DNA of 64,000 nt from Fibrobacterota bacterium (GCA_023412475.1 JAEYNR010000084.1:1-64000); one strand, 5' to 3'; counted from the first letter of the stretch, positions 36,011 to 45,644 are shown. Notes: generated from the sequence alone by a model not told the origin. Translations and numbers: made by a program.

Positions 36011-36111
36011 AATTAGCGAATTATTAGGCTAGTAGTACATAGCTTTTTCTGATTAGATAACTGTGTAATTATTAATTGCCGTAATAGTATTCAACAATGA
36101 AAACGCTCAAC

Positions 36112-37053
36112 TTAATAATCTGAGAATCTATTCTCAGCAGTATTAAGTTGAATCTCCCTGAGGTTCTGAAGTCCCCTTTCTCCAGAAGCACTTCCATTTA
36201 CCTTGGCGATTGAAAAGAAACGCTTTGCTTCATCATATTTCTGGTTTTTGAAACTGATTTGTCCGGCAAGAACTGCAAGTTCTGAAAAATTTGGAAACTG
36301 TTCGAGTCCGTCGGCTGCTTGCTGCAGAGCTACTAGGTCATTGCCCATGTCAAGGTACAAAGTAACTATTCGGTAAAGAAGCCATTGGTCATTTCTGTTA
36401 TTTTTGAGTGCAGTGGTCAAATAGAAAAGAGCTTTTTCCAGGTTTTGTGCAGACTCATAAATCTCGGCCTTCAGAAGAGAAACATAGTTTTCATTTTTTC
36501 CTGATTCCGGGCACCTTGATAACCATTTCAATGCCTCATCGTTGTCTAATAGATCTTTATATATCTCTGCTATTGCTATGTATGGTTCATCCATTTGTGG
36601 ATTAAGCCGAATAAGGTTTTCGAAAATGATGACAGCTTTGGAGTTTGCCTTGAGTCTGCGATAGCAGGTACCTAATAAAAGAAGTGCCTTTTCGTTTTCA
36701 GGGTCAATTTCCAGTGCTCTTTTAACGGATGCGACACATCTGCCTAAATCATCGAGAGTATAATAGGAGATAGCCAGATTGAGATGGCCTCTGAAAAAAT
36801 CGGGAGCAAAAGATACTGTTGCCAGATAATAAACTATACTCTGAGGAATACTATCAAGCTGAAAATAGGCGTTTCCAAGATTGAAATAGCAGATTGCAGG
36901 ATTCTCTCCAGAAAAAGATGCTTTTTTGTACAAAGCAATAGCTTCAGGCAGTTTTACATTATTATAGAGATCATTGGCCTGAGCAATAAGCCCGGATGAC
37001 ACCTCTTGAGACAGAAAGAAAATGAAAAACAGCCAAAATGAATGTTTGCACAT
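36112..37053 (-). CDS. Exported tetratricopeptide protein of the TonB operon
   Basis: 313 residues. A signal peptide (to about residue 23) and then eight or so TPR units through the rest: AICYFNLGNAYFQLDSIPQ, LNLAISYYTLDDLGRCVA, ALLLLGTCYRRLKANSKAV, and so on. In Vibrio TonB2 systems a TPR protein is the last gene after tonB2, as here. A periplasmic scaffold role is likely. It is 16 bases after tonB. Confidence 0.88.
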   Translation of the reverse strand: MCKHSFWLFFIFFLSQEVSSGLIAQANDLYNNVKLPEAIALYKKASFSGENPAICYFNLGNAYFQLDSIPQSIVYYLATVSFAPDFFRGHLNLAISYYTLDDLGRCVASVKRALEIDPENEKALLLLGTCYRRLKANSKAVIIFENLIRLNPQMDEPYIAIAEIYKDLLDNDEALKWLSRCPESGKNENYVSLLKAEIYESAQNLEKALFYLTTALKNNRNDQWLLYRIVTLYLDMGNDLVALQQAADGLEQFPNFSELAVLAGQISFKNQKYDEAKRFFSIAKVNGSASGERGLQNLREIQLNTAENRFSDY

Positions 37054-37069
37054 TATAAGATTCGCCTGG

Positions 37070-37714
37070 TCAGGAATTTAACCTGAAAGAGATTTTCTGC
37101 TTTACCCTCTGCTTAACCGGAATCCCCTGGTTATGGGCAGGTTTAAATTTCCAACTGGAAAGTATGATCTCCTTTGCTTTTTTAGTGATTAGTTGATCCG
37201 GAGAACTGATTACCTCTACAGAACTGACTTTACCATCGGTATCTATTTGAAGAACAAGAATCAGATCCCCTTCGATGCCCAGTTCTCTTGCTCTTTGGGG
37301 ATATGGAATCTGGGTTCTGTTGACCGGTTGGGCATCCTGGTCCACTTCACCTTCTTCAAAAACCACTGCATTCAGTTCGCCTGAAGACATCGCCACACCG
37401 ACTCCACTTTCACTTCCTTGCACAGCTAAGTCAGGAATAAACTTAAGCCTTATCTGATTTTGAGAGAATTGACTGGATGCTGATGCAGTAACCTGACGGA
37501 TTCTGGGTTTGAATTCTTTTTTTTCCTCCTTTTCGGGAGGTTTAATATATTCTGCAACAATTACAGGTTCTCTTAAAGAAAAGTTATCTTTATTTTGTAT
37601 TTTCCCGGAAAGACTGTGCGTCAAGGGGATTAATAGAAACAGGACAAAGTTGATAGTAATAACTATGAGCAGTTTTAAAATAAAAAAAGAGGATTTCAGA
37701 AGAAATCTCAACAT
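37070..37714 (-). CDS. tonB: TonB energy transducer
   Basis: 214 residues. An N-terminal helix (about 5-34) with the signal-anchor pattern, then a lysine/glutamate-rich stretch (PPEKEEKKEFKPRI), then a C-terminal TonB domain from about residue 125: IPYPQRARELGIEGDLILVL, DGKVSSVEVISSP, WKFKPAHNQGIPVKQRVKQK. It carries ion-motive energy to outer-membrane receptors. Three bases after exbD. Confidence 0.94.
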   Translation of the reverse strand: MLRFLLKSSFFILKLLIVITINFVLFLLIPLTHSLSGKIQNKDNFSLREPVIVAEYIKPPEKEEKKEFKPRIRQVTASASSQFSQNQIRLKFIPDLAVQGSESGVGVAMSSGELNAVVFEEGEVDQDAQPVNRTQIPYPQRARELGIEGDLILVLQIDTDGKVSSVEVISSPDQLITKKAKEIILSSWKFKPAHNQGIPVKQRVKQKISFRLNS

Positions 37715-37717
37715 GAA

Positions 37718-38131
37718 TTAATCCCTGTCTGCTGCTATGGATACTTTTGCAGCCCCGGCAAGAGCACACTTATCCATTACCTGTACAGCGGTTCCAACAG
37801 ATGCCTGCTGATCGGAAATGATTACCACATTCAGGGCTGGATCTTTGTTAACCTCTGTACTTATCAGAGCTGTTAGACGATCTATGCTAATCTGGCGACC
37901 GTAAATATGAAGGGTTCCTTCACACGATATGCCAATAAAAAGCGTTTTCTGTCCCTGAGTAACTGCAGTCTGAGCCTTAGGCTTGGATACATCAATACCG
38001 GTCTGACGGTTGAAATTGGTTGTAACCACAAAAAAGATCAGTAAAATAAAGACCAGATCGATAAGAGGCGCAATGTTGATTTCTGCAGATGCGTTTCTGC
38101 TGTTGTTTAGTAGACTAAAATCATCAAACAT
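37718..38131 (-). CDS. exbD: ExbD/TolR family protein
   Basis: 137 residues. A short cytoplasmic tail, one helix with the conserved aspartate (INIAPLIDLVFILLIFFVVT), and a periplasmic domain with the usual VVIISDQQAS..TAVQVMD motif. It forms the proton-using channel with ExbB. Same operon order as TonB2 systems. Confidence 0.96.
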   Translation of the reverse strand: MFDDFSLLNNSRNASAEINIAPLIDLVFILLIFFVVTTNFNRQTGIDVSKPKAQTAVTQGQKTLFIGISCEGTLHIYGRQISIDRLTALISTEVNKDPALNVVIISDQQASVGTAVQVMDKCALAGAAKVSIAADRD

Positions 38132-38156
38132 TTCAATCCTTAAATTCTAAATAATA

Positions 38157-38771
38157 TCATGTGAGCAAAGTGTTTGTTTTGCTGACTATCTGTTCGCAAT
38201 CTTTAAGAATTTCTGAAACCAGGGCATTTGTTCTCCCTCTCAGATAGTTATGAAAGAGCATAGAAGGAAATGCTGATATCAATCCTGCCTGGGTTGTTAG
38301 AAGTGCCACACTGATTCCTTCTGCAGTCAGACTGGGATTGCCAGTTCCAAAGACCATAATAGTCTTGAATGTTTTCACCATACCTATCACTGTACCAAGA
38401 AGTCCTAAAAGCGGTGCTATGGATATCCATACAGACATGGTGGAAAAATGGCTGTTAAGAAGTGGGACTGTTCCGATAAGAAATTCGCGAAGTATTCCCT
38501 TACAACCACACCGGTTGTTTTTCAGGTTCTCTCTGATCTGCTCAAGTAGAAAATCATAATTTTCAAAGCCGGTTTTTCCGATTACACTGCCACTGTCCTG
38601 GTACAGACAACCTGCAAATTGAAGAAATTTTCTTCGGGAAGAAGAAATGCATATAAGTGAAACCAGCTTTTCAACCCCGATCATCCAGGCAGCTATGGCC
38701 GCCAGGAATATAAACCACATGACAATTCCACCTTTATGAAAATCTGAGAGAAACAAGGAGATAAGGTTCAT
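38157..38771 (-). CDS. exbB: ExbB-type MotA/TolQ/ExbB proton channel protein
   Basis: 204 residues from the ATG at 38771, which follows GGAAGA; the longer frame to 38843 overlaps the previous gene and is unlikely. One N-terminal helix, then the MotA_ExbB domain: WISIAPLLGLLGTVIGMVKTF near 130 and SVALLTTQAGLISAFPSML near 170. It starts 4 bases after the stop of the larger channel protein. It is the second of two ExbB-type subunits in the operon, as in Vibrio TonB2. Confidence 0.94.
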   Translation of the reverse strand: MNLISLFLSDFHKGGIVMWFIFLAAIAAWMIGVEKLVSLICISSSRRKFLQFAGCLYQDSGSVIGKTGFENYDFLLEQIRENLKNNRCGCKGILREFLIGTVPLLNSHFSTMSVWISIAPLLGLLGTVIGMVKTFKTIMVFGTGNPSLTAEGISVALLTTQAGLISAFPSMLFHNYLRGRTNALVSEILKDCEQIVSKTNTLLT

Positions 38772-38775
38772 GGAG

Positions 38776-40230
38776 TCAATCTTCCGGCCATAGTCTGTTG
38801 AGAATGTGGATGGCGTGCTTTTCAGTTGCAGTCTGGATATCACCTGCTCTGTTTCGCAGAAAGTTATGAATAATCATTACCGGAATAGCGATTATGAGTC
38901 CGACCTCAGTGGTAATTAATGCTTCTGATATGCCGGCAGCCAGGATTTTTGGATCACCGGTTCCATAGCTGGTGATTACTTCAAAAAGCTTTATCATGCC
39001 AGTCACTGTTCCCAACAGCCCTAAAAGTGGTGCGGCTCCCGCAATTACCGCCAGAGTGTTAAGGTGACTGTTAAGTTGAGGGAGCTCTTCTATAAGTACC
39101 TCTTTTACTGCTCTTTCAGCCGAAGTTCTTGATTGTTTGGAATGATCAAGGCAGGTATGAACCACTCTGGCAACAACGCCGCGATTCTTACTGATATAAC
39201 TTTTTGCTTGTTCAATGTCATTACTATTAAGATACGTCATCACATTTTTAGATATTTTGGAATCGTAAGTATGTTTGTGGCTGAAACCAATTAATTTCCA
39301 GAACATAAGTGCTAACGCCCAGATTACAAGAATTCCCAGTGGATACATCACGGGGCCACCTGCTTTTATAAACTGCTTGAATTTATCAGACCTTTTAATC
39401 TTCTGACCTTTTATCAGAACAGAGGATTGTGTGTTTTGCATAACATCAAACATTAATGGACCTTTAATCTCCTGCATTTCAATCCACCGGGGGAATGCAT
39501 CAGAGAGAAATTCCTCTAATACCGAGGAGCCCAACTGTTCGGTGTTGTAACGACCTGATCCCAGATTGCCGGATTGATTGATAATAAAGATGTCTGATTC
39601 TTTATTGACTCCGTAACCAAAAACATTTCCAAGGCGGGCAATAGTAATTTCCTGTGGGTCACCATTTTCAGGAAGAATTGTTGTTTTATCAATAGAAGCA
39701 CTGCTTCCTTTTTCCAGATATTTTAAATAATAAGAAGTCAATTGATTCAGTGCATTTGAACCGTTTCTATCAGCTTTGAATTTACGTCGCAGCTCTTCGA
39801 GATCCATCCGGCGTTGCTCGATGTCTACCGGAAAAGAATGCATGATCTTATCAGATTCTCTTTTCAGTACATCTTCCATCGAGGAGATCAGATAATTCCA
39901 AATCTCCTTTCTGTTGGATAACTTTTTCTGTTCTGTCTCAACAGTGCGTTGCTCTGAGTAACATTCTTCTTTGATCTGCGCAAGTTCGTTGCGCAACCGT
40001 TCTGTTTTTTCATGCTGGAGGACAAGTTCCTCCTTATCTTTTTCACGCTGGTTAATGTCGTTTTGACGTATACGCCATCTGGCGGCAATCTCATTTTGAA
40101 GAGAATCTCTGGCAAGCTCCAGATGTTCTCTGAGCATTTTGAGTTCGTGCTCTTTGAGTTTCTGATTCTTATCGGTTGCAGCAATTATTGAAAAAAACAA
40201 AGTTAGAAGGATGATGAAAAATCTATACAT
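38776..40230 (-). CDS. Large ExbB-type channel protein with DUF3450-like coiled-coil N-terminus (TtpC-like)
   Basis: 484 residues from the ATG at 40230 (GGAGAATG upstream; a longer frame to 40275 overlaps the previous gene). A signal peptide, then a coiled coil (about 20-140) and a periplasmic region, then a MotA_ExbB domain from about residue 290: TLAVIAGAAPLLGLLGTVTG and EALITTEVGLIIAIPVM. This is the architecture of TtpC, the extra subunit needed by Vibrio TonB2 systems, where a DUF3450-like part sits on the periplasmic side. It lies between the DUF3450 gene and exbB. Confidence 0.9.
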   Translation of the reverse strand: MYRFFIILLTLFFSIIAATDKNQKLKEHELKMLREHLELARDSLQNEIAARWRIRQNDINQREKDKEELVLQHEKTERLRNELAQIKEECYSEQRTVETEQKKLSNRKEIWNYLISSMEDVLKRESDKIMHSFPVDIEQRRMDLEELRRKFKADRNGSNALNQLTSYYLKYLEKGSSASIDKTTILPENGDPQEITIARLGNVFGYGVNKESDIFIINQSGNLGSGRYNTEQLGSSVLEEFLSDAFPRWIEMQEIKGPLMFDVMQNTQSSVLIKGQKIKRSDKFKQFIKAGGPVMYPLGILVIWALALMFWKLIGFSHKHTYDSKISKNVMTYLNSNDIEQAKSYISKNRGVVARVVHTCLDHSKQSRTSAERAVKEVLIEELPQLNSHLNTLAVIAGAAPLLGLLGTVTGMIKLFEVITSYGTGDPKILAAGISEALITTEVGLIIAIPVMIIHNFLRNRAGDIQTATEKHAIHILNRLWPED

Positions 40231-40234
40231 TTTG

Positions 40235-41053
40235 TCATTCTCCTTCAGTAAATCCGATATGTGGTATTCTGGCAAATGATGGCAATGCTTTGGCTTCCCT
40301 GATATTGATTGCGTTTAAAATCTGGGAACCGCCTTCAGGATCAGACCGCGTAAGCCATACCTCTTTACCTGTGCTGTCCACACCATTCCATAGAGCGTAC
40401 CTGTTTCCGGTTGGCTGGACAACTGCTTCAAAAAAAGATCCTATTCGTAAGCGGTACACTGTTCCGGAGATCTCTGGAACAGGCGAAGTGCTCTGAAAAA
40501 TCTGAATACTTCCAGTCAGTTCTTCATGATTGTTAAAAATCTGCATGAGTCTTTGCAAGCCATCTACGTTGTCAATGTTTCTGGAAGCAAGTTCACTCTT
40601 CAGAAAAGCTGCAGGGTTTGATATGCTTTTTAAGGACATGGGAGGAATATTTAAGGCCAGCCTGGAAATCTGTTCACATGCTGCGATCAAACAAAAACGA
40701 AAATTCTCCTGCAATAAATCATACTGCTTTTGTGATGATTTCAGGCTGGTAATTACAGCAGAGAGGGAATCATTTCTATGGCCGTAAAGTTGAATCAGCT
40801 CAAAAATTGAATCTGTTTCCGCAGATGCAGTTCTTAAGCGGCTTTCAAATTTTGTCCTGTAAGAGGCGTGGCTTTTTGAATCACTTGCAGTCTCCTGCTT
40901 GACAGCTTGGCGTTGAGATGACACCAATGCCAGCTCTTTTCTTATCCGCTTGATCTCTTCATCCAAATCAACAGACTCTGCAGCTTTTATCGCAATATTC
41001 AAAGAGCAGTGTACAGAAACTAAAATCAACAAATATTTTTTAAATCTAAACAT
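40235..41053 (-). CDS. DUF3450 family periplasmic protein
   Basis: 272 residues from the ATG at 41053. A signal peptide ending near AIKAAE, then a helical coiled coil (DEEIKRIRKELALVSSQRQ), then a beta-rich end (GSFFEAVVQPTGNRYALWNG and VWLTRSDPEGGSQILNAINI), which is the DUF3450 pattern. DUF3450 genes precede ttpC in TonB2-type operons and probably help channel assembly. First gene of the six-gene operon, with four bases before the next. Confidence 0.87.
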   Translation of the reverse strand: MFRFKKYLLILVSVHCSLNIAIKAAESVDLDEEIKRIRKELALVSSQRQAVKQETASDSKSHASYRTKFESRLRTASAETDSIFELIQLYGHRNDSLSAVITSLKSSQKQYDLLQENFRFCLIAACEQISRLALNIPPMSLKSISNPAAFLKSELASRNIDNVDGLQRLMQIFNNHEELTGSIQIFQSTSPVPEISGTVYRLRIGSFFEAVVQPTGNRYALWNGVDSTGKEVWLTRSDPEGGSQILNAINIREAKALPSFARIPHIGFTEGE

Positions 41054-41721
41054 AAGCAATCTCTAAAAAGGGAAAAACATAAACGCAGATTAAGAAACGT
41101 CAGTACAGCTTGTTTCAGGTGTGTTTCTATTGAAGATAATATTTATCTTTTGAGTTTGGAAAGACTAAACCAAGAGTCATACTGTCATTTATAACAGTGG
41201 CTCATCTGCGACAGAATTGTTCGCCTAATGAACAATTTGGGTTTATCTGATTAGAATAGTTAGAATACCTAAACAGAAAATTCAAAATCACAATTTTTAT
41301 ATCCAAATAAATTCCAAATTACAAAATCACTACCGTCCCACATTATAAATTGCCAAAACTTAGCATAGGTTTAAATAGGTTATACTTTAACGAGTACACA
41401 CATTTTGCTTTTCATTGATTTCCTCCTTCTATTGTTTTGTTCCACTGTAAATTGCGGACCAGCCTGCAGTCGCAGTTCCCGCAGCCTTGGTATCAGGGTC
41501 GAACTATAAACGTATTACCTGGCAAGCTTTTTAAAATTCTATGAACGATTTTTCCCCCCTGGTCGCTCTTGTTCTTGTTTTTTCGTTCCTGTTTCGAATT
41601 TCGTGCTTATTTAATTATCTTTATAATGAATTGGATATCTGGGCTGAAGTGCTGCTGCTAAAGATCAGTTAAAGAGGCTAAAAGTAACGGTAACATTAAG
41701 AAAACTTCCTGAAAGATTAAA
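41054..41721. other. Long gene-free stretch with repeat remnants (promoter region of the TonB operon)
   Basis: About 670 bases. Contains repeat-unit material (41270-41340: AAAATTCAAAATCACAATTT, AATTCCAAATTACAAAATC; 41560-41610: CTTGTTCTTGTTTTTTCG, CCTGTTTCGAATTTCGTGC), the motif CTGATTAGAA at 41247, and the 15-mer CACACATTTTGCTTT at 41397-41411 shared with 4925-4939. No gene was seen. Confidence 0.4.
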
Positions 41722-43557
41722 ATGAGACTGATTCCACAGGTGAAACAATTGGTACAAAACAGAGGTAATTTTGCTCTATGTGAGGCAGAGTCTATTCATA
41801 TTAAAAGTAATTCTGCTGATTTATCCGGAGCTGCAAGTCTTCTCAAAGAGAGGATAAATGTTTTAACCGGGATTGATATTGCTTTGAGAGTTGGAGATTC
41901 TGAAAATATAAATGGGATTATTCTCCGCCATGATGAGGTGTGTAGTGAGGAGTACAGCATATTGGTAGAGAAGGACAGGATAATCCTGGAGGGGAAATCT
42001 GCATCAGCTCTGTTTTGGGCTATACAGACATTGCTTCAGATTATAACTCTTAAGGGGCAGGAGATACCCTGTTTGCAGATCACCGATTCTCCCGATTTCC
42101 GCCATCGCGGGTTTTATCATGATGTCACCAGGGGAAAAGTTCCCAAACTTTCTACTCTTAAATCTTTAATAGAGAAGCTGGCTTATTATAAGATTAATGA
42201 ACTCCAGTTATATGTGGAACATTCTTTTGCTTTTAGAAATATACCCGAGCTGTGGGTCGGCAGGGATCCGCTTACTTCCGAAGAGATATTGGAACTGGAT
42301 CGCTACAGCAGGAGCTTTCATATTGATCTTATCCCCTCGCTGGCCTCTTTTAGCCACCTATACGAATTGCTTCGTTTGAAACGGTTTGAACACCTTAACG
42401 AACTGAACATTAATGCTTCAGAAATTCCGCAAAATCTTTGGGATCGAATGGCTCATTACACAATAGATCCCACAAACGATGCTAGCTTTGAGCTGATAAA
42501 GTCGATGATTAAAGAGTATCTTCCGCTCTTTTCATCTAAGTACTTTAATATCTGCTGTGATGAGACCTTCGATTTGGGTAAGGGGAAAAACCTGCTGAGA
42601 GTTCAAAAGGAGGGAACTGGGGCTCTGTATCTTGAGTTTGTGAACAAGTTGATAGAATTGGTAAGAAGTTATGGAAAAACTCCTATGCTTTGGGGTGATA
42701 TAGTGCTTAATCATCCAGAGCTTATGGAGCAGTTGCCCGGGGATGTGATTTTTTTGAATTGGGGATATGGAGCCGATATCAAAGATGAGAATATCAGGGC
42801 TCTGGCAGAAGCAGGGGGCAGGCAATATGTTTGCCCTGGAACCCAGGGATGGAGTCGTTTCGCTTATGATATCGGGATTGCAAGCGATAATATTCGCAAA
42901 ATGGTTCAATATGGATTTCAGTACAAAGCAGCCGGCGTTTTAAACACCGATTGGGGTGATTGTGGGCATATAAATTTTTTTGCGGGATTATTTCATGGGA
43001 TGATTTTCGGAGCTGCACTTTGCTGGAACAAAGAATCCTATTCTAATGATGAGTTTGACAGGGCTGTATCGGTTTTAGAGTGGGGGGATAAAAGTGAAAC
43101 ACTAAGTATGTTGCTCAGGGAGCTGGGGAGCCTTTGCTTTTACCATTTTGGAAATATTTATGCCTGGGTGAGTGGTACAGAAGGCTTATGGAATAAAGAG
43201 GAGAGGGTTAAAGAGATTGATGCCGGAGAGCTTCAAAATAATTATAACCGTGCAGTTGAGATTCACAAGGAGCTTATTGGTTTAAGAACCATTAACTATC
43301 AGAAACGTTTGGAGTTTGACGAGCTGGTGTTGGGTGCAAATGCTACAATGTGGACTTTAGCTTTATTATTATTCAAGAAAAGTCATGAGTATAATCAGAG
43401 ATTGGATATACCTGTATCAAAAGCTGAATTGATAAAAATGGGATATGATGTTTTATATGAACTGATACGTTTATGGCGCATCAGGAATAAAGAATCGGAG
43501 TTGCAGAATGTGGTAGCTGTTTTTAGAAAATCATTAGAGATTGTTCAGGGTTTATAA
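41722..43557 (+). CDS. Beta-N-acetylhexosaminidase, GH20 (cytoplasmic)
   Basis: 611 residues with no signal peptide. An N-terminal GH20b-like domain (1-125), then the TIM barrel with FRHRGFYHDVTRGKVPK near 130, the catalytic pair Asp-Glu in FNICCDETFDLGKG near 280, and LNTDWGDCGHIN near 412. Retaining enzymes of this family cut terminal GlcNAc/GalNAc through substrate-assisted catalysis. Absence of a signal indicates use on imported chitobiose or cell-wall sugars. The C-terminal 160 residues are helical and extra to the barrel. GAAAG is the only ribosome-like signal upstream. Confidence 0.92.
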   Translation: MRLIPQVKQLVQNRGNFALCEAESIHIKSNSADLSGAASLLKERINVLTGIDIALRVGDSENINGIILRHDEVCSEEYSILVEKDRIILEGKSASALFWAIQTLLQIITLKGQEIPCLQITDSPDFRHRGFYHDVTRGKVPKLSTLKSLIEKLAYYKINELQLYVEHSFAFRNIPELWVGRDPLTSEEILELDRYSRSFHIDLIPSLASFSHLYELLRLKRFEHLNELNINASEIPQNLWDRMAHYTIDPTNDASFELIKSMIKEYLPLFSSKYFNICCDETFDLGKGKNLLRVQKEGTGALYLEFVNKLIELVRSYGKTPMLWGDIVLNHPELMEQLPGDVIFLNWGYGADIKDENIRALAEAGGRQYVCPGTQGWSRFAYDIGIASDNIRKMVQYGFQYKAAGVLNTDWGDCGHINFFAGLFHGMIFGAALCWNKESYSNDEFDRAVSVLEWGDKSETLSMLLRELGSLCFYHFGNIYAWVSGTEGLWNKEERVKEIDAGELQNNYNRAVEIHKELIGLRTINYQKRLEFDELVLGANATMWTLALLLFKKSHEYNQRLDIPVSKAELIKMGYDVLYELIRLWRIRNKESELQNVVAVFRKSLEIVQGL

Positions 43558-43610
43558 AGAGTGTAGAAATATAAAAGCAATACCCTTGATTCGGATTCTT
43601 CCTTTAGATA

Positions 43611-43658
43611 TTTTTCCCGCCTTTCCACCGTACTTAGATACTAAGGAAGGCGGGGAAA
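43611..43658 (+). terminator. GC-rich hairpin after the GH20 gene
   Basis: TTTTTCCCGCCTTTCC and its near-complement GGAAGGCGGGGAAATT (43645-43660) form a stem of about 14 pairs with one bulge around an 18-base loop. The U-run is absent; on both strands it is more a hairpin than a classic terminator. Confidence 0.45.
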
Positions 43659-43791
43659 TTACTTCTGATTAGATATTATTATCTTTGTTTTTTTTTCTGA
43701 TCAAATAGCTGTGTAGTTACGATCAGGATATATATTGCCCCACTGGAATAATTTAAATTTTGAGGTAACCTGTTGAGGAGAATGTGGTTTC

Positions 43792-44244
43792 ATGATACTT
43801 GACTCTTTAGATGCTATGGACAGGTACACTGGAATTCATCCGGGTTTTCTGGCGGCTTTTGAGTATTTGCGATCTATTGATGCAGATGCATTCAGTTCGG
43901 GAAAAAGAGAGATTGTAGGGGATCGTTTATTTGCTCTGGCATCCATAACAGCAGGTGTAGGCGTATCGGCTGTGCGGTTGGAGGCGCATCGAAAGTATAT
44001 CGATATTCAGTATGCTGTATCCGGGATTGATAATATTGGCTGGCGACCGGTTTCAAGGTGCAGGGGTAAAGATGGCGACTATGATGGGCAGAGGGATGTT
44101 ATGTTTTTTACAGATGTACCCGAGACTTGGTTTGGGTTAACACCGGGTTCATGTGCAATATTTTTTCCCGAAGATGCACATGGGCCGTTAGGTATAAATG
44201 GAAATTTACACAAAATAGTGCTTAAAGTTTCTGTTAGGTGGTAG
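43792..44244 (+). CDS. YhcH/YjgK/YiaL family protein (TabA-like)
   Basis: 150 residues of the cupin-like DUF386 family. Seen: RLEAHRKYIDIQYAVSG with the family's HRKY.DIQY signature near residue 65, VMFFTDVPETWFGLTPG near 102, and FFPEDAHGPL near 125. Members (YhcH, TabA) lie with sialic-acid or sugar-catabolic genes and bind metal; the exact reaction is unknown. Its place after the GH20 enzyme fits a role in amino-sugar use. GAGGAG precedes the ATG. Confidence 0.9.
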   Translation: MILDSLDAMDRYTGIHPGFLAAFEYLRSIDADAFSSGKREIVGDRLFALASITAGVGVSAVRLEAHRKYIDIQYAVSGIDNIGWRPVSRCRGKDGDYDGQRDVMFFTDVPETWFGLTPGSCAIFFPEDAHGPLGINGNLHKIVLKVSVRW

Positions 44245-44404
44245 AAATCTCTCTTAGAGGTTAGCGATCTTTTGCTGCTTATAGTGGTGGTATGTTATTT
44301 GCTCTTTTTTTAATGGTGAGCCTGCTAAACAGGGGAAAAACATTCAAAAGGAGGGCAGAAAGAATTTGAAGCATCTTTTTTATTAAGAAATATTATTAAG
44401 AAAT

Positions 44405-44824
44405 ATGAAAAAAATAGTTTTTCAGGCAGGTGCTATTACTTTTCGTCAGGACAAGGGTGAGGTTAAAATTCTTTTAATACGTTCCAAGAAGAATCCTTCC
44501 AGGTGGATTTTCCCCAAAGGGCATATAGAAATTGATGAGACAGCGCAGCAGGCATGTGTCCGTGAGCTTTCAGAGGAAGCTGGAGTAGATGGGGAAGTAG
44601 TGGAAAAAGCCGGTGATCTGGAATTTATGCTCAAAGAAAAATCTTACAAAGTGGTTTATTATTTATGCAAGTATTTGAAAAAGTCCGGTGAGGGCGAAGC
44701 GGGCAGGTCACCAAGGTGGTTTGGGGTGGAAAAAGCGGTAGAGAAGCTTTATTTTGCTAACAGTCGTGAATTGCTTATCGCATCCTTGAAGAAATTGAAT
44801 TATATAACGGTTAAGCAGATTTAA
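44405..44824 (+). CDS. Nudix hydrolase (Ap4A-hydrolase-like)
   Basis: 139 residues. The Nudix box is GHIEIDETAQQACVRELSEE followed by AGV, matching Gx5Ex7REUxEExGU fully. The IRSKKNPSRWIFPKGH stretch before it is typical of DIPP/Ap4A-type members. It cleaves nucleoside diphosphates linked to another moiety. There is no ribosome site; TATTAT lies 9 bases before the ATG, so a leaderless start is possible. Confidence 0.92.
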   Translation: MKKIVFQAGAITFRQDKGEVKILLIRSKKNPSRWIFPKGHIEIDETAQQACVRELSEEAGVDGEVVEKAGDLEFMLKEKSYKVVYYLCKYLKKSGEGEAGRSPRWFGVEKAVEKLYFANSRELLIASLKKLNYITVKQI

Positions 44825-44962
44825 AGCTTTTCTGACTCTTCCAAAAATCTCTGCAACAGATTATTTTTAATTTTTCAAATTGATTCAGATATCGGCATAT
44901 CTCAGAAATTGATAACCGGATCTGATGTTTTTAAGGACCTTCCAAATAGATGCTTTATATTT

Positions 44963-45006
44963 CAACAGTGTTATTTAGCTGGCAGCTTTGGCTAGGAAGA
45001 CTGTTG
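44963..45006 (+). other. Two-tier hairpin in the leader of the zinc-ribbon gene
   Basis: CAACAGT (44963-44969) pairs with ACTGTTG (45000-45006), with an inner TAGC (44976-44979) / GCTA (44991-44994) stem. It lies 30 bases before the ATG at 45036. No known regulatory RNA class is recognised. Confidence 0.3.
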
Positions 45007-45035
45007 TTGGTGCACTTTAATAACGGGAGTAATGC

Positions 45036-45620
45036 ATGAGAGGTACCGGAGAAGTAACCTTACCGGAATCTAAAAAAAGCAAATCAGGTGAATCTGAGAG
45101 ATCAGAGTATATTGGCTCGATTGTGTCTGCTGCTACTTTGGCACCTCCTGGAGTGGAGGTAAACACCTTTATAAGGTGTAGGAGAAGACCCGAAAGAAAA
45201 GCGTGTCATGGCTTTATCTGGCTCAGACTTCAGGAAGACCCTGCGCAGTTAAACTGGTGGTGCCCGGAGTGTGCTGACAATGGGGTGATACGGAACTGGA
45301 AGGGGATACCATGGAATCTCTCCCACATCAGAGGGGCCGCTGTTACAAACGGGGCAGAGTTCGGTGAAATGTTGCTTACCGAGAGTGAATTCAGGTTGCT
45401 GTCTGAAATTAAAATCCTGGAGCCTCAAGCTCGCAAAATAGTTCATGATGCTAGGATAATAGATGGTGGAGATATGAGTCTTTGGGGAACCATGGAAGCT
45501 ATCGATGAACTGATGGGTTATATCGCTTTCGAGGCAAATCAAGAACAGCGTAAAAAACGTCAGCAGGCATTAAACCAGCTTTTCGACAAGATTAATCATT
45601 GCATTTCAGGCAAATGGTAA
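45036..45620 (+). CDS. Zinc-ribbon-like protein, function unknown
   Basis: 194 residues. Four cysteines (48, 57, 76, 79; pattern C-x8-CH ... C-P-E-C) surround WLRLQEDPAQLNWW, suggesting a single zinc ribbon. The N-terminal 25 residues are polar; the C-terminal half is helical and charged (ESEFRLLSEIKILEPQARK). GGGAG precedes the ATG. It lies between a Nudix gene and an HD-GYP gene in the same direction. No family recognised. Confidence 0.65.
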   Translation: MRGTGEVTLPESKKSKSGESERSEYIGSIVSAATLAPPGVEVNTFIRCRRRPERKACHGFIWLRLQEDPAQLNWWCPECADNGVIRNWKGIPWNLSHIRGAAVTNGAEFGEMLLTESEFRLLSEIKILEPQARKIVHDARIIDGGDMSLWGTMEAIDELMGYIAFEANQEQRKKRQQALNQLFDKINHCISGKW

Positions 45621-45644
45621 CTTGAGTACCTTCATAAGATTGAG

